From the NCBI RefSeq assembly GCF_003008535.1, contig NZ_CP027666.1, positions 682,001-746,000 of the forward strand: DNA of 64,000 nucleotides, written 5' to 3'. Shown here piece after piece: positions 41,701 through 48,976 of the stretch; positions within the stretch are counted from its first letter, which is position 1, and every line of letters starts with the position of its first letter. Position numbers and translations under genes: made by a program. A model generated the notes under the pieces. The model had not been told where the DNA came from and searched no databases. It was given only the letters and a program-made list of their open reading frames with translations. The DNA comes from Ottowia oryzae (GTDB taxonomy: Bacteria > Pseudomonadota > Gammaproteobacteria > Burkholderiales > Burkholderiaceae_C).

Positions 41701-42542
41701 CGGCGGGCGTGCATACCCGCATCGACGAAACCATTGCCCGCGTGGCCGGGCGCGTGCAGGCGGGCAACCTGTACGTCAACCGCAACATGGTCGGGGCCGT
41801 GGTCGGCGTGCAGCCTTTTGGCGGCGAAGGCCTGTCCGGCACCGGCCCCAAGGCCGGCGGCCCGCTGTACCTGCTGCGCCTGCTGGCGCGCCAGCCGGTC
41901 GACGCCGCGCAGCGCGCCGTCGCCGCCTTCGGCCACACCCCGGTTGAAGATAAAAACACCGCCCAGCGCCCGCCAGACGGGCGCGAGCAGCTACAAAAAC
42001 AATTGCAAGACAAAGGCCTGGCCGACTGCGCCGACACCGCCGGCCACCTGCAAGCCGCGCTGCCCGGCGCCGTCACCCCGCTGGGCGCACCGCCCCATGC
42101 GCTGGACGGCCCCACGGGCGAACGCAACAGCTACGCCCTGGCCCCGCGCCGCCGCGTGTTGTGCCTGGCCAGCCAGTGGCCCGACCGCATCACCCAACTG
42201 GCCGCCGTCCGCGCCGTGGGCGCCACCGCCGTCTGGCCCGCCGACGCCGCCACCGCCGCCGGCTGGGCGCAACTGCCGGTGGACCTGCTCGCCCACATCG
42301 CCCTGACACCCGACTGGCGCGCGCCCGAGGCTGAATTTGACGCCGTGCTGCTGCACGGCGAGCCCGAAGAAGCCCTGGCCGTGCAACACACCCTGGCCCA
42401 ACGCCCCGGCCCCATCGTCGGCCTGACGGTGATGGCCCCCGGCAGCACCACCGTGCCGCTGGAGCGGCTGCTGGTGGAGCATTCGGTGAGCGTCAACACC
42501 GCGGCAGCGGGCGGGAATGCGAGTTTAATGGTGTTGGGTTGA
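38718..42542 (+). CDS. putA: Bifunctional proline dehydrogenase / P5C dehydrogenase PutA
   Basis: A 1274-residue PutA that oxidises proline to glutamate in two steps. The FAD-binding proline dehydrogenase barrel spans about 200-560 (GRGVVGGPGISIKLSALHPR, RLMVRLVKGAYWDSEIKRAQ). The aldehyde dehydrogenase part spans about 610-1080 with Glu in AETGGQNAMIVDSSAL and catalytic Cys in AGQRCSALRVL; a C-terminal extension follows. No ribbon-helix-helix DNA-binding domain is present at the N-terminus, so it is not a repressor; the divergent Lrp-type gene probably regulates it. Two stretches in linker regions resemble the genome's hairpin repeat (40460-40520, 41949-42003). Confidence 0.95.
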   Translation: MPATATSPAGLSHAAASAAGDPFAALRADVRPQTPLRAAITAATRLPEAEALAPLLARAQLGPAQAEGAHALAFQLAQALRQRKRAVGRAGLVQGLLQEFSLSSHEGVALMCLAEALLRIPDAATRDALIRDKISGGQWQAHLGQSPSLFVNAAAWGLLITGKLVATHSERTLGQSLTRLIGQRGEPLIRKAVDMAMRMMGEQFVTGETIGQALKNARPHEAQGFRYSYDMLGEAALTAHDAARYLASYEQAIDAIGAASAGRGVVGGPGISIKLSALHPRYSRAQRARVMAELYPRVLALAVRARGHDIGLNIDAEEADRLELSLDLLEKLCFAPELAGWDGIGFVIQAYQKRCPRVIDWLVELGRRSGHRLMVRLVKGAYWDSEIKRAQVDGQADYPVYTRKPHTDVSYLACARALLAAPDAIYPQFATHNAHTVAAIAKMAEEVAGPDDAPPQYEFQCLHGMGEPLYEQVVRPVAQGGLGRPCRIYAPVGTHETLLAYLVRRLLENGANTSFVNRIADAQVPIDTLIEDPVQTVAHTAQREGAPPGAPHPRIPLPAALYGAARLNSAGMDLSDEDALHLLSKALLPAQVQPALAAPLMHDAAAPLPAAPVRNPADQRDVVGHVADASDADIAHALAAAQAHAAAWAAAPPAERAAALNRAADALQADMPQLMGLLVREAGKSWPNAIAEVREAIDFLRFYAHQAATQLDNATHAPLGPVVCISPWNFPLAIFTGQVAAALAAGNVVLAKPAEQTPLIAHAAVRTLLDAGVPRAALQLLPGDGARVGAALVGDARVRGVMFTGSTEVARLLQRQLARRLNPGGQPVPLIAETGGQNAMIVDSSALAEQVVQDVMASAFDSAGQRCSALRVLCLQDDVADRTIAMLQGAMAEARVADPRALATDIGPVIDAEAQAGIQRHIDTLRASGHAVHQPPVDAAATEHGTFIAPTLIEIDHLHQLQREVFGPVLHVLRYPRAGLDALIDAINATGYGLTAGVHTRIDETIARVAGRVQAGNLYVNRNMVGAVVGVQPFGGEGLSGTGPKAGGPLYLLRLLARQPVDAAQRAVAAFGHTPVEDKNTAQRPPDGREQLQKQLQDKGLADCADTAGHLQAALPGAVTPLGAPPHALDGPTGERNSYALAPRRRVLCLASQWPDRITQLAAVRAVGATAVWPADAATAAGWAQLPVDLLAHIALTPDWRAPEAEFDAVLLHGEPEEALAVQHTLAQRPGPIVGLTVMAPGSTTVPLERLLVEHSVSVNTAAAGGNASLMVLG
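40460..40520. repeat. Hairpin repeat copy inside putA (interdomain linker)
   Basis: TTTGCTATCAAAAGCATTGC, TGCCGGCGCAGGTGCAGCC, AGCGCTGGCTGCCCCTTTGA. The order CTATCAAAA, left arm, right arm and TTTGATG matches intergenic copies, yet the frame stays open and codes for a linker between the two enzyme domains. Confidence 0.6.
41949..42003. repeat. Hairpin repeat copy inside putA (C-terminal linker)
   Basis: GATAAAAACACC, CCAGCGCCCGCCAGACGGGC, GCGAGCAGCTACAAAAAC. A diverged copy in frame, after the aldehyde dehydrogenase domain. Confidence 0.5.
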
Positions 42543-42818
42543 TTTGGCGGTGGGTGCGAAGAGAACGCTATGCCCCCTGCGCCGCCAGCTGAGCGCTCCG
42601 CGGAGCTCTGAGCCAAACACTGCGTCAGCCCTTATGGGTTGAGCGCTGCCGGCTATCGAAGTAAAAGCAAATGAGCGACGGCCAGAGCGGCAGCTTGTAC
42701 CGCGCACCCTGGTAGCTACCCTAGCTGGTAACACTCCCAGCTGGTAACGTGCCGAATGGCGCAGCGCAGCATGAACGGGTGCAATAGCCGCACTTCCTCT
42801 TGACCCGGAGTGCGCCGC

Positions 42819-43769
42819 ATGAACGCCGTTGCCAACCACGTCACCCGACAGACACCCACGCCATCCACCCCCGCCCGCGCCGCCGACGACGCGGGCGCCG
42901 CCAGCAAGGTCGATCCGGCCGACCTGGCGCTGGACATCACCCAGATGGGCCTGGACATTGCAGGCATCTTTGACCCCACACCCATCTCCGACGGCGCCAG
43001 CGGCCTGATCTCGCTGTTCCGGGGCGACTTCGTCGGCGCGGGCATCAGCGCCATCAGCATCGTTCCGTACGTGGGCGACGCCGCCAAGCTCGGCAAGCTG
43101 GGCCGCTATGCCCAAACGCTGGCCAAGGCCGTGGAGGCCGCCAAGGCCAGCCCAGAAGTGGCCAAGGCCATCGGCCCGGCCATGGAAAAGCTGCGCGGCG
43201 CCATCGGCGCCGTACCGCTGGACAAACTGCCCGACGGCCTGCGCAACGCCGTCGAGCCGCTTAAAACCAAGCTGGACGACTTTGCCCGCGTGGGCGTCAA
43301 CCAGGTCAGCAGCACCGTGGGCAAGAACCACATCACCTGGACGCAAAACGCCGCCGGTGACACCATTGGCGCCAAGGCCACGCTGAACGAGGTGTTCTCA
43401 GGCGCCAAGCGCTTGTCTGATGAGATCAAAGACCAAGCCAAGGCCGGCGCGCGCGGCGGTGCAGATGATGTCGGCGGCCACCTGATCGGCCACCGTTTCG
43501 CGGGTGACCAAGGCATCAAGAACATGTTCCCGCAGAACGCCAACTTCAATAACAGTGCGTTCAAGAAGGTGGAGAATGAATGGGCGGACTGGATCACCAA
43601 GAAGGGCGGGTCTGTTGAGGTCGATATTCAGTTGGTGGGTAACTCAACTAGACCAGATAAGGTTAAGGTGAGTTATCGGCTCATGGACTCAGACGGAAAT
43701 GTTGCGCGCGAAGTATTCAAGGAGTTTAGCAACAAGACCGCACAAACTTTCGATCGCAAGTATTTTTGA
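42819..43769 (+). CDS. Polymorphic toxin with pre-toxin domain and nonspecific-nuclease-type C-terminus
   Basis: A 316-residue protein without signal peptide. Residues about 35-100 (DIAGIFDPTPISDGASGLIS, GISAISIVPYVGDAAKLGK) are the hydrophobic pre-toxin module common in polymorphic toxins. The last 100 residues, with GGHLIGHRFAGDQGIKNMFP, QNANFNNSAFKKVENEWADW and VEVDIQLVG, match the DNA/RNA non-specific endonuclease toxin family (Endonuclease_NS_2), His in the GHLIGHRF block being catalytic. GGAG precedes the ATG. Three related immunity-type genes follow. GC drops sharply in the toxin tip. Delivery route unknown. Confidence 0.85.
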   Translation: MNAVANHVTRQTPTPSTPARAADDAGAASKVDPADLALDITQMGLDIAGIFDPTPISDGASGLISLFRGDFVGAGISAISIVPYVGDAAKLGKLGRYAQTLAKAVEAAKASPEVAKAIGPAMEKLRGAIGAVPLDKLPDGLRNAVEPLKTKLDDFARVGVNQVSSTVGKNHITWTQNAAGDTIGAKATLNEVFSGAKRLSDEIKDQAKAGARGGADDVGGHLIGHRFAGDQGIKNMFPQNANFNNSAFKKVENEWADWITKKGGSVEVDIQLVGNSTRPDKVKVSYRLMDSDGNVAREVFKEFSNKTAQTFDRKYF

Positions 43770-43781
43770 TGGGAGTTTTCA

Positions 43782-44168
43782 ATGACTAAAGATGAAGCAC
43801 TGATTGATCTGTGCAAGGCGTTTCTACGAGATTCTAAGTTGACATCTCAGAATGGCTGGCAAAAGCTGGTTTTGATTTGCGAGGTCGATGATGACTCTAC
43901 CAGCGTATTCGGCTATTCCTATGACCTGAGCGGCTCAGGGAAGCTGACGGCGCCATCGATCGACTTCAGTACCGACCCGGTTCAAGCGCTTTACGCCGTC
44001 ATGAAAGCGGACAATCCGAATGGTCGCGGCTGGCTCAAATGCATGATTCGCATCTCACGCAATGGTGAAATTGGTGCCGACTTCGAGTACAACGACGCCA
44101 AACGCTGGGAGCACACCACCGACAACTATAAAGAACGCATTGCCGAATACGCAGCCATGCCGGTGTGA
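43782..44168 (+). CDS. YezG/DUF600-like immunity protein, copy 1
   Basis: A 128-residue acidic protein beginning 12 bp after the toxin stop, with GGGAG before its ATG. The block WLKCMIRISRNGEIGADFEY, then NDAKRW, is typical of the YezG/DUF600 family of immunity proteins that neutralise nuclease toxins. As the gene next to the toxin and the most diverged of the three copies, it is the best candidate for the cognate antidote. Confidence 0.85.
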   Translation: MTKDEALIDLCKAFLRDSKLTSQNGWQKLVLICEVDDDSTSVFGYSYDLSGSGKLTAPSIDFSTDPVQALYAVMKADNPNGRGWLKCMIRISRNGEIGADFEYNDAKRWEHTTDNYKERIAEYAAMPV

Positions 44169-44190
44169 GGCTCCGAACTCGGGATATTGA

Positions 44191-44574
44191 ATGACCAAAG
44201 ACGAAGCCTTGATTGATTTGTGCAAGACGCTCTTGGACGATCCAGAAATCGTGGAACAGCAAGGTTGGCAAAAGCTTGTCCTGATCGATGAGGTCAACGA
44301 TGGCGACAGAGGTATGCATGGCTACTCTTACGACTTGGATGGCAAGTGCTTGCTGGTGGCGCCGGCACCTCGCAATCTCGATAAGCTGAAGTCTCTGCAC
44401 GACACCATGAAGGCCGAAAACCCCAGCGGTCGAGGCTGGCTCAAATGCATGATCCGTATCTCACGCAACGGTGAAGTGGGTGCGGATTTTGAGTACAACG
44501 ACCCTGATCGCTGGAGTCATACGCCTGATAATTACCAACAGCGCATCGCCGAGTACGCGGCCATGCCGGTGTAA
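44191..44574 (+). CDS. YezG/DUF600-like immunity protein, copy 2
   Basis: A 127-residue paralogue of the preceding gene, 22 bp downstream. It shares MTKDEALIDLCK, NGWQKLV-type and WLKCMIRISRNGEVGADFEY blocks, and the ending RIAEYAAMPV is identical in all three. It may protect against variant toxins from relatives, or be left from tandem duplication. Confidence 0.83.
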   Translation: MTKDEALIDLCKTLLDDPEIVEQQGWQKLVLIDEVNDGDRGMHGYSYDLDGKCLLVAPAPRNLDKLKSLHDTMKAENPSGRGWLKCMIRISRNGEVGADFEYNDPDRWSHTPDNYQQRIAEYAAMPV

Positions 44575-44594
44575 ATCTACTCGGATCGGCACGT

Positions 44595-44978
44595 ATGACG
44601 AAAGACAAGGCGTTGGTACAGCTATGCAAAGACATGCTGCAAGACGCCTATGTCGTCGAGCAAGAGGGTTGGCAGAAACTCGTGCTAATAGGCGAAGTGG
44701 GGAATGGGGGTGTCAGTTTGGGCGGCTATTCTTATGACATTCAAGGAAAATGCCTGATGGTGTCGCCGGCTGCATCGAATCTGAAGTCATTAAAGCAACT
44801 GCATGCGGTTATGAGGGCGGAGAACCCGAACGGTCGAGGCTGGCTCAAGTGCATGATCCGAATCTCTCGCAACGGCGAAGTGGGTGCAGATTTTGAATAC
44901 AACGACCCTGATCGTTGGAGCCATACGCCCGATAACTACAAGCAGCGCATCGCCGAATACGCGGCCATGCCGGTTTAG
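44595..44978 (+). CDS. YezG/DUF600-like immunity protein, copy 3
   Basis: A 127-residue third paralogue, 20 bp after copy 2. It is closest to copy 2 in the C-terminal half (WLKCMIRISRNGEVGADFEY, NDPDRWSHTPDNY) and differs mainly in the N-terminal half, where specificity may reside. No toxin gene follows it; MarC lies next on the opposite strand. Confidence 0.83.
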   Translation: MTKDKALVQLCKDMLQDAYVVEQEGWQKLVLIGEVGNGGVSLGGYSYDIQGKCLMVSPAASNLKSLKQLHAVMRAENPNGRGWLKCMIRISRNGEVGADFEYNDPDRWSHTPDNYKQRIAEYAAMPV

Positions 44979-45076
44979 TTTCGCCTGCGCCTGCGCCTGC
45001 TTCGGCGGTCAGGCGCAAGCGGGCGCCAGGGTGTCGGTGGCCGTCTGCGGCCTCTGGCGTTCGCCGCCCGTCGCGT

Positions 45077-45751
45077 CTACAGCCCCCTGATCAGCTCGCG
45101 CGCCCCGTCCCACAGAATCTGCACGCCCACGCACAGCAGGATGAAGGCGGTGAGGCGCAGAAACACGACCAAACCCACTTCGCCCAGCGGCCGCAGGATG
45201 CGCCCGGCGTAGCGGAAGGTGAGCATGATCAGCACGCCAACCGCCACCATGGCGGCCAGGCCGCCCGCAAAGTTGGCGGCCGATGCGGCCCAGTGCTTGC
45301 TGTGCAGCGCCGCGCCCACAGTGATGGCCGCCGAGATGGAGCCCGGCCCGCAGGTCAGCGGGAAGGTCATGGGGTAGAAGGCCTGGATGCGCACGTTGTC
45401 CTGCGTCAGCGATTCGGCCATCTGCGCCTTGTCTTCGTTGTGCACCTGCTGCGCGTAGAGCATCTTCCAGGCGGTGACGGCCACGATCAGGCCGCCGGCC
45501 ACGCGCACGATGGGCAGCGACACGCCGAAAAAGTCGAGCACGTAGGTGCCCACCAGCATGGCGCCCATCAGCATCAGCGCGGCATTGCGGCCAATGCGCT
45601 GGGCCAGCGCGATGCGGGTAGAGCGGTCCAGCCCGCGCGTCAGGTTGACGAAGATGGGGGCCGATGCGGGCGGGTTCAGAATCGGCAGCACCGCCGCCAG
45701 GGCGAGCAGAAAGCTCTTGCCAAAGGCCAGGGCCAGTGAGGGAATGTCCAT
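45077..45751 (-). CDS. MarC-family integral membrane protein
   Basis: A 224-residue protein with six TM helices: LLALAAVLPILNPPASAPIF at the start, FYPMTFPLTCGPGSISAAIT in the middle and a final helix FILLCVGVQILWDG. This is the MarC/UPF0056 pattern. Despite the name, MarC is not established in antibiotic resistance and its transport role is unknown. Start at 45751 gives the normal length. Divergent from the aminotransferase gene. Confidence 0.92.
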   Translation of the reverse strand: MDIPSLALAFGKSFLLALAAVLPILNPPASAPIFVNLTRGLDRSTRIALAQRIGRNAALMLMGAMLVGTYVLDFFGVSLPIVRVAGGLIVAVTAWKMLYAQQVHNEDKAQMAESLTQDNVRIQAFYPMTFPLTCGPGSISAAITVGAALHSKHWAASAANFAGGLAAMVAVGVLIMLTFRYAGRILRPLGEVGLVVFLRLTAFILLCVGVQILWDGARELIRGL

Positions 45752-45835
45752 GGTGCGCGGGCAGCGTCGCTTGCGTGTACAGTGAATTGTTTCAGGTCGG
45801 CGTGAGGCGCCGATCATCGCTTACAGGAGACCCCC

Positions 45836-47002
45836 ATGCCCGGACTTTTGCCCGACATCGATCCCGATGGCCTGCTTGAATTCTCGGTCGTCTACACCGA
45901 CCGCGCGCTGAACCACATGTCCAAGAAGTTCCAGGGCGTGATGAACGACATCAACGCGCTGCTCAAAGAGGTCTACCACGCCGACGCGGTGGCCCTGGTG
46001 CCCGGCAGCGGCACCTTTGGCATGGAAGCGGTGGCGCGCCAGTTCGCCACCGATCAGCCCGTGCTCATCCTGCGCAACGGCTTTTTCAGCTACCGCTGGA
46101 GCCAGATCCTGGAGATGGGCAAGATCACCGCGCCCGACCACATCACCGTGCTGAAAGCCCGCCGCACCGGCGACGGCGCGCAGGCGCCTTGGGTGCCCGC
46201 GCCCATCGACGAGGTGGTGGCCACCATCGCCCGCGTGAAGCCCGCCGTGGTGTTTGCCCCGCACGTGGAAACGGCCAGCGGCATGATCCTGCCGGACGAT
46301 TACCTCAAGCAGGTGGCCGACGCCACGCACGCCGCCGGCGGCCTGTTCGTGCTGGACTGCATTGCCTCGGGCGCCATGTGGGTCGACATGCGGGCCGTGG
46401 GCGTAGACGTGCTGATCAGCGCGCCGCAAAAGGGCTGGAGCAGCTCGCCCGCCTGCGCCATGATTTGCCTGTCGGCGCGCGCGCTGCAGGCGATGGAAGG
46501 TACCACCAGCACCAGCTTTGCCGCCGACTTGAAGAAGTGGCACCAGATCATGCAGGCGTACGAAACCGGCAGCCACGCCTACCACGCCACCATGCCCACC
46601 ATGGCCCTGCTCGACTTGCGCCACAACATGGCCGAAACCAAGGCGCGCGGCTTTGAGGCGGTGCGCCAGCAGCAGATCGCGCTGGGCCAAAAGGTGCGCG
46701 CGCTGTTTGAAAGCCGCGGCCTGCCCAGCGTGGCGGCCGAGGGCTTCAAGGCGCCGGGCGTCGTCGTCAGCTACACGACCGACCCGGACGTGCAGAACGC
46801 CAAAAAATTCCTGGCCGTGGGCATTCAGGCGGCTGCTGGCGTGCCGCTGATGTGCGACGAGCCGGCCGATTTCCGCACCTTCCGCGTCGGCCTGTTCGGG
46901 CTGGACAAGTGGGCCAACGTGGACCGCAGCGTGGCCCAGCTGCAGGCCGCGCTGGACAAGATTGGCATTAACGCTACTGAAAAAGTAGCTGCCCACGCTT
47001 GA
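45836..47002 (+). CDS. Class V aminotransferase (alanine-glyoxylate / serine-pyruvate type)
   Basis: A 388-residue PLP enzyme. The motif LISAPQKGWSSSPACA supplies the Schiff-base Lys, GSGTFGMEAVARQ binds the cofactor phosphate, and FVLDCIASGAMW carries the Asp that pairs with the pyridine nitrogen. Likely reactions are glyoxylate to glycine or serine to hydroxypyruvate. ACAGGAGA precedes the ATG. The last codons and stop lie in a hairpin-repeat-like stretch. cutA follows 22 bp later. Confidence 0.9.
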   Translation: MPGLLPDIDPDGLLEFSVVYTDRALNHMSKKFQGVMNDINALLKEVYHADAVALVPGSGTFGMEAVARQFATDQPVLILRNGFFSYRWSQILEMGKITAPDHITVLKARRTGDGAQAPWVPAPIDEVVATIARVKPAVVFAPHVETASGMILPDDYLKQVADATHAAGGLFVLDCIASGAMWVDMRAVGVDVLISAPQKGWSSSPACAMICLSARALQAMEGTTSTSFAADLKKWHQIMQAYETGSHAYHATMPTMALLDLRHNMAETKARGFEAVRQQQIALGQKVRALFESRGLPSVAAEGFKAPGVVVSYTTDPDVQNAKKFLAVGIQAAAGVPLMCDEPADFRTFRVGLFGLDKWANVDRSVAQLQAALDKIGINATEKVAAHA

Positions 47003-47018
47003 TGGCCGCGCGCTGGAG
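46966..47018. repeat. Hairpin repeat copy spanning aminotransferase 3' end and cutA leader
   Basis: TTAACGCTACTGAAAAAGTA, GCTGCCCACGCTTGATGG, CGCGCGCTGGAGGCTGATTT. A diverged copy; it encodes the last residues and stop of the aminotransferase and includes the GGAGG ribosome site of cutA. Confidence 0.5.
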
Positions 47019-47024
47019 GCTGAT

Positions 47025-47342
47025 TTGACCGATATCCTGCTGGTCAGCACCACCGTGGCCGAACGCGCCGACGCCGACCGGCTGGCGCAGCTGCTGGTCG
47101 AGCAGCGCCTGGCCGCCTGCGCGCAGATCGAGCGCATTGAAAGCAGCGTGTACCGCTGGCAGGGCGCGCTGCAGGCCACGCCCGAATGGCGCGTGGTCTT
47201 CAAAACCACCGAGGCGCACTACGCCGCGCTGGAAGCCGCGCTGCTGGACGCCCACCCCTACGAGCTGCCCGCCGTGGTGGCCGTGCCCACGCACACCGTG
47301 TCGGTGGCGTTTGCGGAGTGGGTCAAGGGCGAGCTGGCGTAA
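47025..47342 (+). CDS. cutA: Divalent cation tolerance protein CutA
   Basis: A 105-residue CutA1 with the family pattern LVSTTVAERADADRLAQLLV, AACAQIERIESSVYRWQG and PYELPAVVAVP. It forms a trimer with a ferredoxin-like fold; its link to copper tolerance is indirect. The start is TTG at 47025 with GGAGG just upstream, giving the correct N-terminus; no ATG fits. Confidence 0.92.
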   Translation: MTDILLVSTTVAERADADRLAQLLVEQRLAACAQIERIESSVYRWQGALQATPEWRVVFKTTEAHYAALEAALLDAHPYELPAVVAVPTHTVSVAFAEWVKGELA

Positions 47343-47410
47343 GTTGGTGTGGGTGGGATGGGCACGCCCGGCGCGGCGTGCCACGCGCTGCCGCTCTCGC
47401 GCCTTCCGCT

Positions 47411-47468
47411 TCTCAATTAAAAACAGCTGCCAGCGCCGGTGCATACAGCGCTGGCAGCTATCAAATAC
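47411..47468. repeat. Dispersed hairpin repeat, copy 12 (complete)
   Basis: AATTAAAAACAGCTGCCAGC, GCCGGTGCATACA, GCGCTGGCAGCTATCAAATA. Both arms match almost perfectly. It lies between convergent cutA and the halogenase-like gene and could serve as a two-way hairpin terminator. Confidence 0.85.
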
Positions 47469-47499
47469 GAAGCAATCGGCGGTGCTGGCCGCCCCGGCT

Positions 47500-48819
47500 T
47501 CAAGTCTGAATCGTCTCGCCGCGCAGCTTGCCGTGGTCGGCAATGTTCACGCGGCGGCGGCGCCAGCCGCGCCAGCTGCGCACCGGGTGCGTCAGGCTGA
47601 CGAAGTAATACACCACCTTGAACATGCGCAGCGACTGGCGGTACGCCGGGCCGTGGTGGATGTCGGCGGCCAGCAGCGACATCAGCCCCTGCTTGACCTT
47701 GAAGATGTTCTTGGGGTGCATGAACATGTCGCGGATCGTCGGGTTGGTCGACCGGTAGATGAACCACGAATAGTCGCGCGGGCCCACGCGCATGCGCTCT
47801 TCAAACGCGGTGCGCGCGGCCGGGTAATCGGCCGGGCGGTCCAGCGCGGTGGCCACCAGCTCGGCGCCGTCAAAGCCCGCCTGCATCGCCAAAAACACGC
47901 CGGATGAAAACATCGGGTCGATGAAGGTGTAGGCGTCGCCGATCATCAGATAGCGTTCGCCCGTGGCGCGGTCGCTGCTGTAAGAGAAGTTGCCCGTGGC
48001 GTGCACCTTGTCGTCCACCAGTTCGGCGTCTTTCAGGCGGTCATGCAGCTCGGGGCAGAGCTTGAGCGTGTCGAAAAAGTAGTCTTTGAGCGGCTTGTCG
48101 CGCGCCTTCAGGTAGTACGCCCAGCACACCGCGCCCACGCTGGTGGTGCCGTCGGCCAGCGGGATGAACCAGAACCAGCCGTGCTCAAACCAGCAGATGC
48201 TGATGTTGCCCTCGCGCTTGCCCGGCAGGCGCCGTGCGTGGCGGAAGTGGCCGAACAGCGCCGTGCTGTTGTGGCGGTCGTTCTTGTGCTTGGTCTTGAA
48301 CTGGTTGGCCAGCAGCGTGTCGCGGCCACTGGCGTCCACCACGAAGCGCGCGCGCCACTGGCGCTGGCTGCCGTCTTCCATCTGCGCGATGACGTCGGCG
48401 CCGTCTTTGTCAAACGTGACCTGGCGCACCTGCGCGCCTTCCAGCGTCAGCGCGCCCTGCTGGCCAGCGTGGCGAAACAGGATCTCGTCCATGTCCGAGC
48501 GGCGCACCTGCCAGGCCTGGCCCTTGGACGGATCCCAGCCCTCGGCAAAGTCGACGTAGCTGCGCTCGGGGCCTTCTTGCGGCACAAATTCGATGCCGAA
48601 CTTGGGCATGCCGATGCGGTCGATCTGCTCGCGCACGCCCAGCTTGTCGAACAGCGCCACGTTGCCCGGCAGCAGCGATTCGCCAATGTGAAAGCGCGGG
48701 TGGTGGTCTTTCTCCAGCATCACCACGCTGCGCCCCTGCCGCACCAGCTGCGTGGCAATGGTCGAACCGGCGGGGCCGCCACCAATCACCAGCACGTCGC
48801 ACATCGCGCGTTCCACCAT
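47500..48819 (-). CDS. Flavin-dependent halogenase-like oxidoreductase
   Basis: A 439-residue FAD enzyme: dinucleotide motif VLVIGGGPAGSTIATQLVRQ, then the HHPRFHIGESLLPGN block and MPKFG, whose Lys matches the essential Lys of flavin-dependent halogenases. GWFWFIPLAD fits the GWxWxIP motif that distinguishes them from monooxygenases, and GDAYTFIDPMFSSGVFLAM binds FAD. AGGAGG precedes the ATG at 48819. No natural-product genes or flavin reductase are adjacent, so the substrate is open; many such homologues are of unproven activity. Confidence 0.82.
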   Translation of the reverse strand: MVERAMCDVLVIGGGPAGSTIATQLVRQGRSVVMLEKDHHPRFHIGESLLPGNVALFDKLGVREQIDRIGMPKFGIEFVPQEGPERSYVDFAEGWDPSKGQAWQVRRSDMDEILFRHAGQQGALTLEGAQVRQVTFDKDGADVIAQMEDGSQRQWRARFVVDASGRDTLLANQFKTKHKNDRHNSTALFGHFRHARRLPGKREGNISICWFEHGWFWFIPLADGTTSVGAVCWAYYLKARDKPLKDYFFDTLKLCPELHDRLKDAELVDDKVHATGNFSYSSDRATGERYLMIGDAYTFIDPMFSSGVFLAMQAGFDGAELVATALDRPADYPAARTAFEERMRVGPRDYSWFIYRSTNPTIRDMFMHPKNIFKVKQGLMSLLAADIHHGPAYRQSLRMFKVVYYFVSLTHPVRSWRGWRRRRVNIADHGKLRGETIQT

Positions 48820-48976
48820 GACCAAATCCTCCTGAGCGGTGAGCAAAGACACCCCGGGATTGTGCCTGCGCGCGTGGCACGCCCGGCTTGACCAGGCGCA
48901 GACGCGGCGTTCAGGTGGCGTTCAGTCGCGGGTACGACAATGACCCTACGCCCTGTGTGGGCGATTGGACCTTGCA

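Noticed and set aside
44985..45030. Third attC-like hairpin after the immunity genes (GCGCCTG ... CAGGCGC)
   Set aside because: It forms a hairpin, but L and R boxes are absent.
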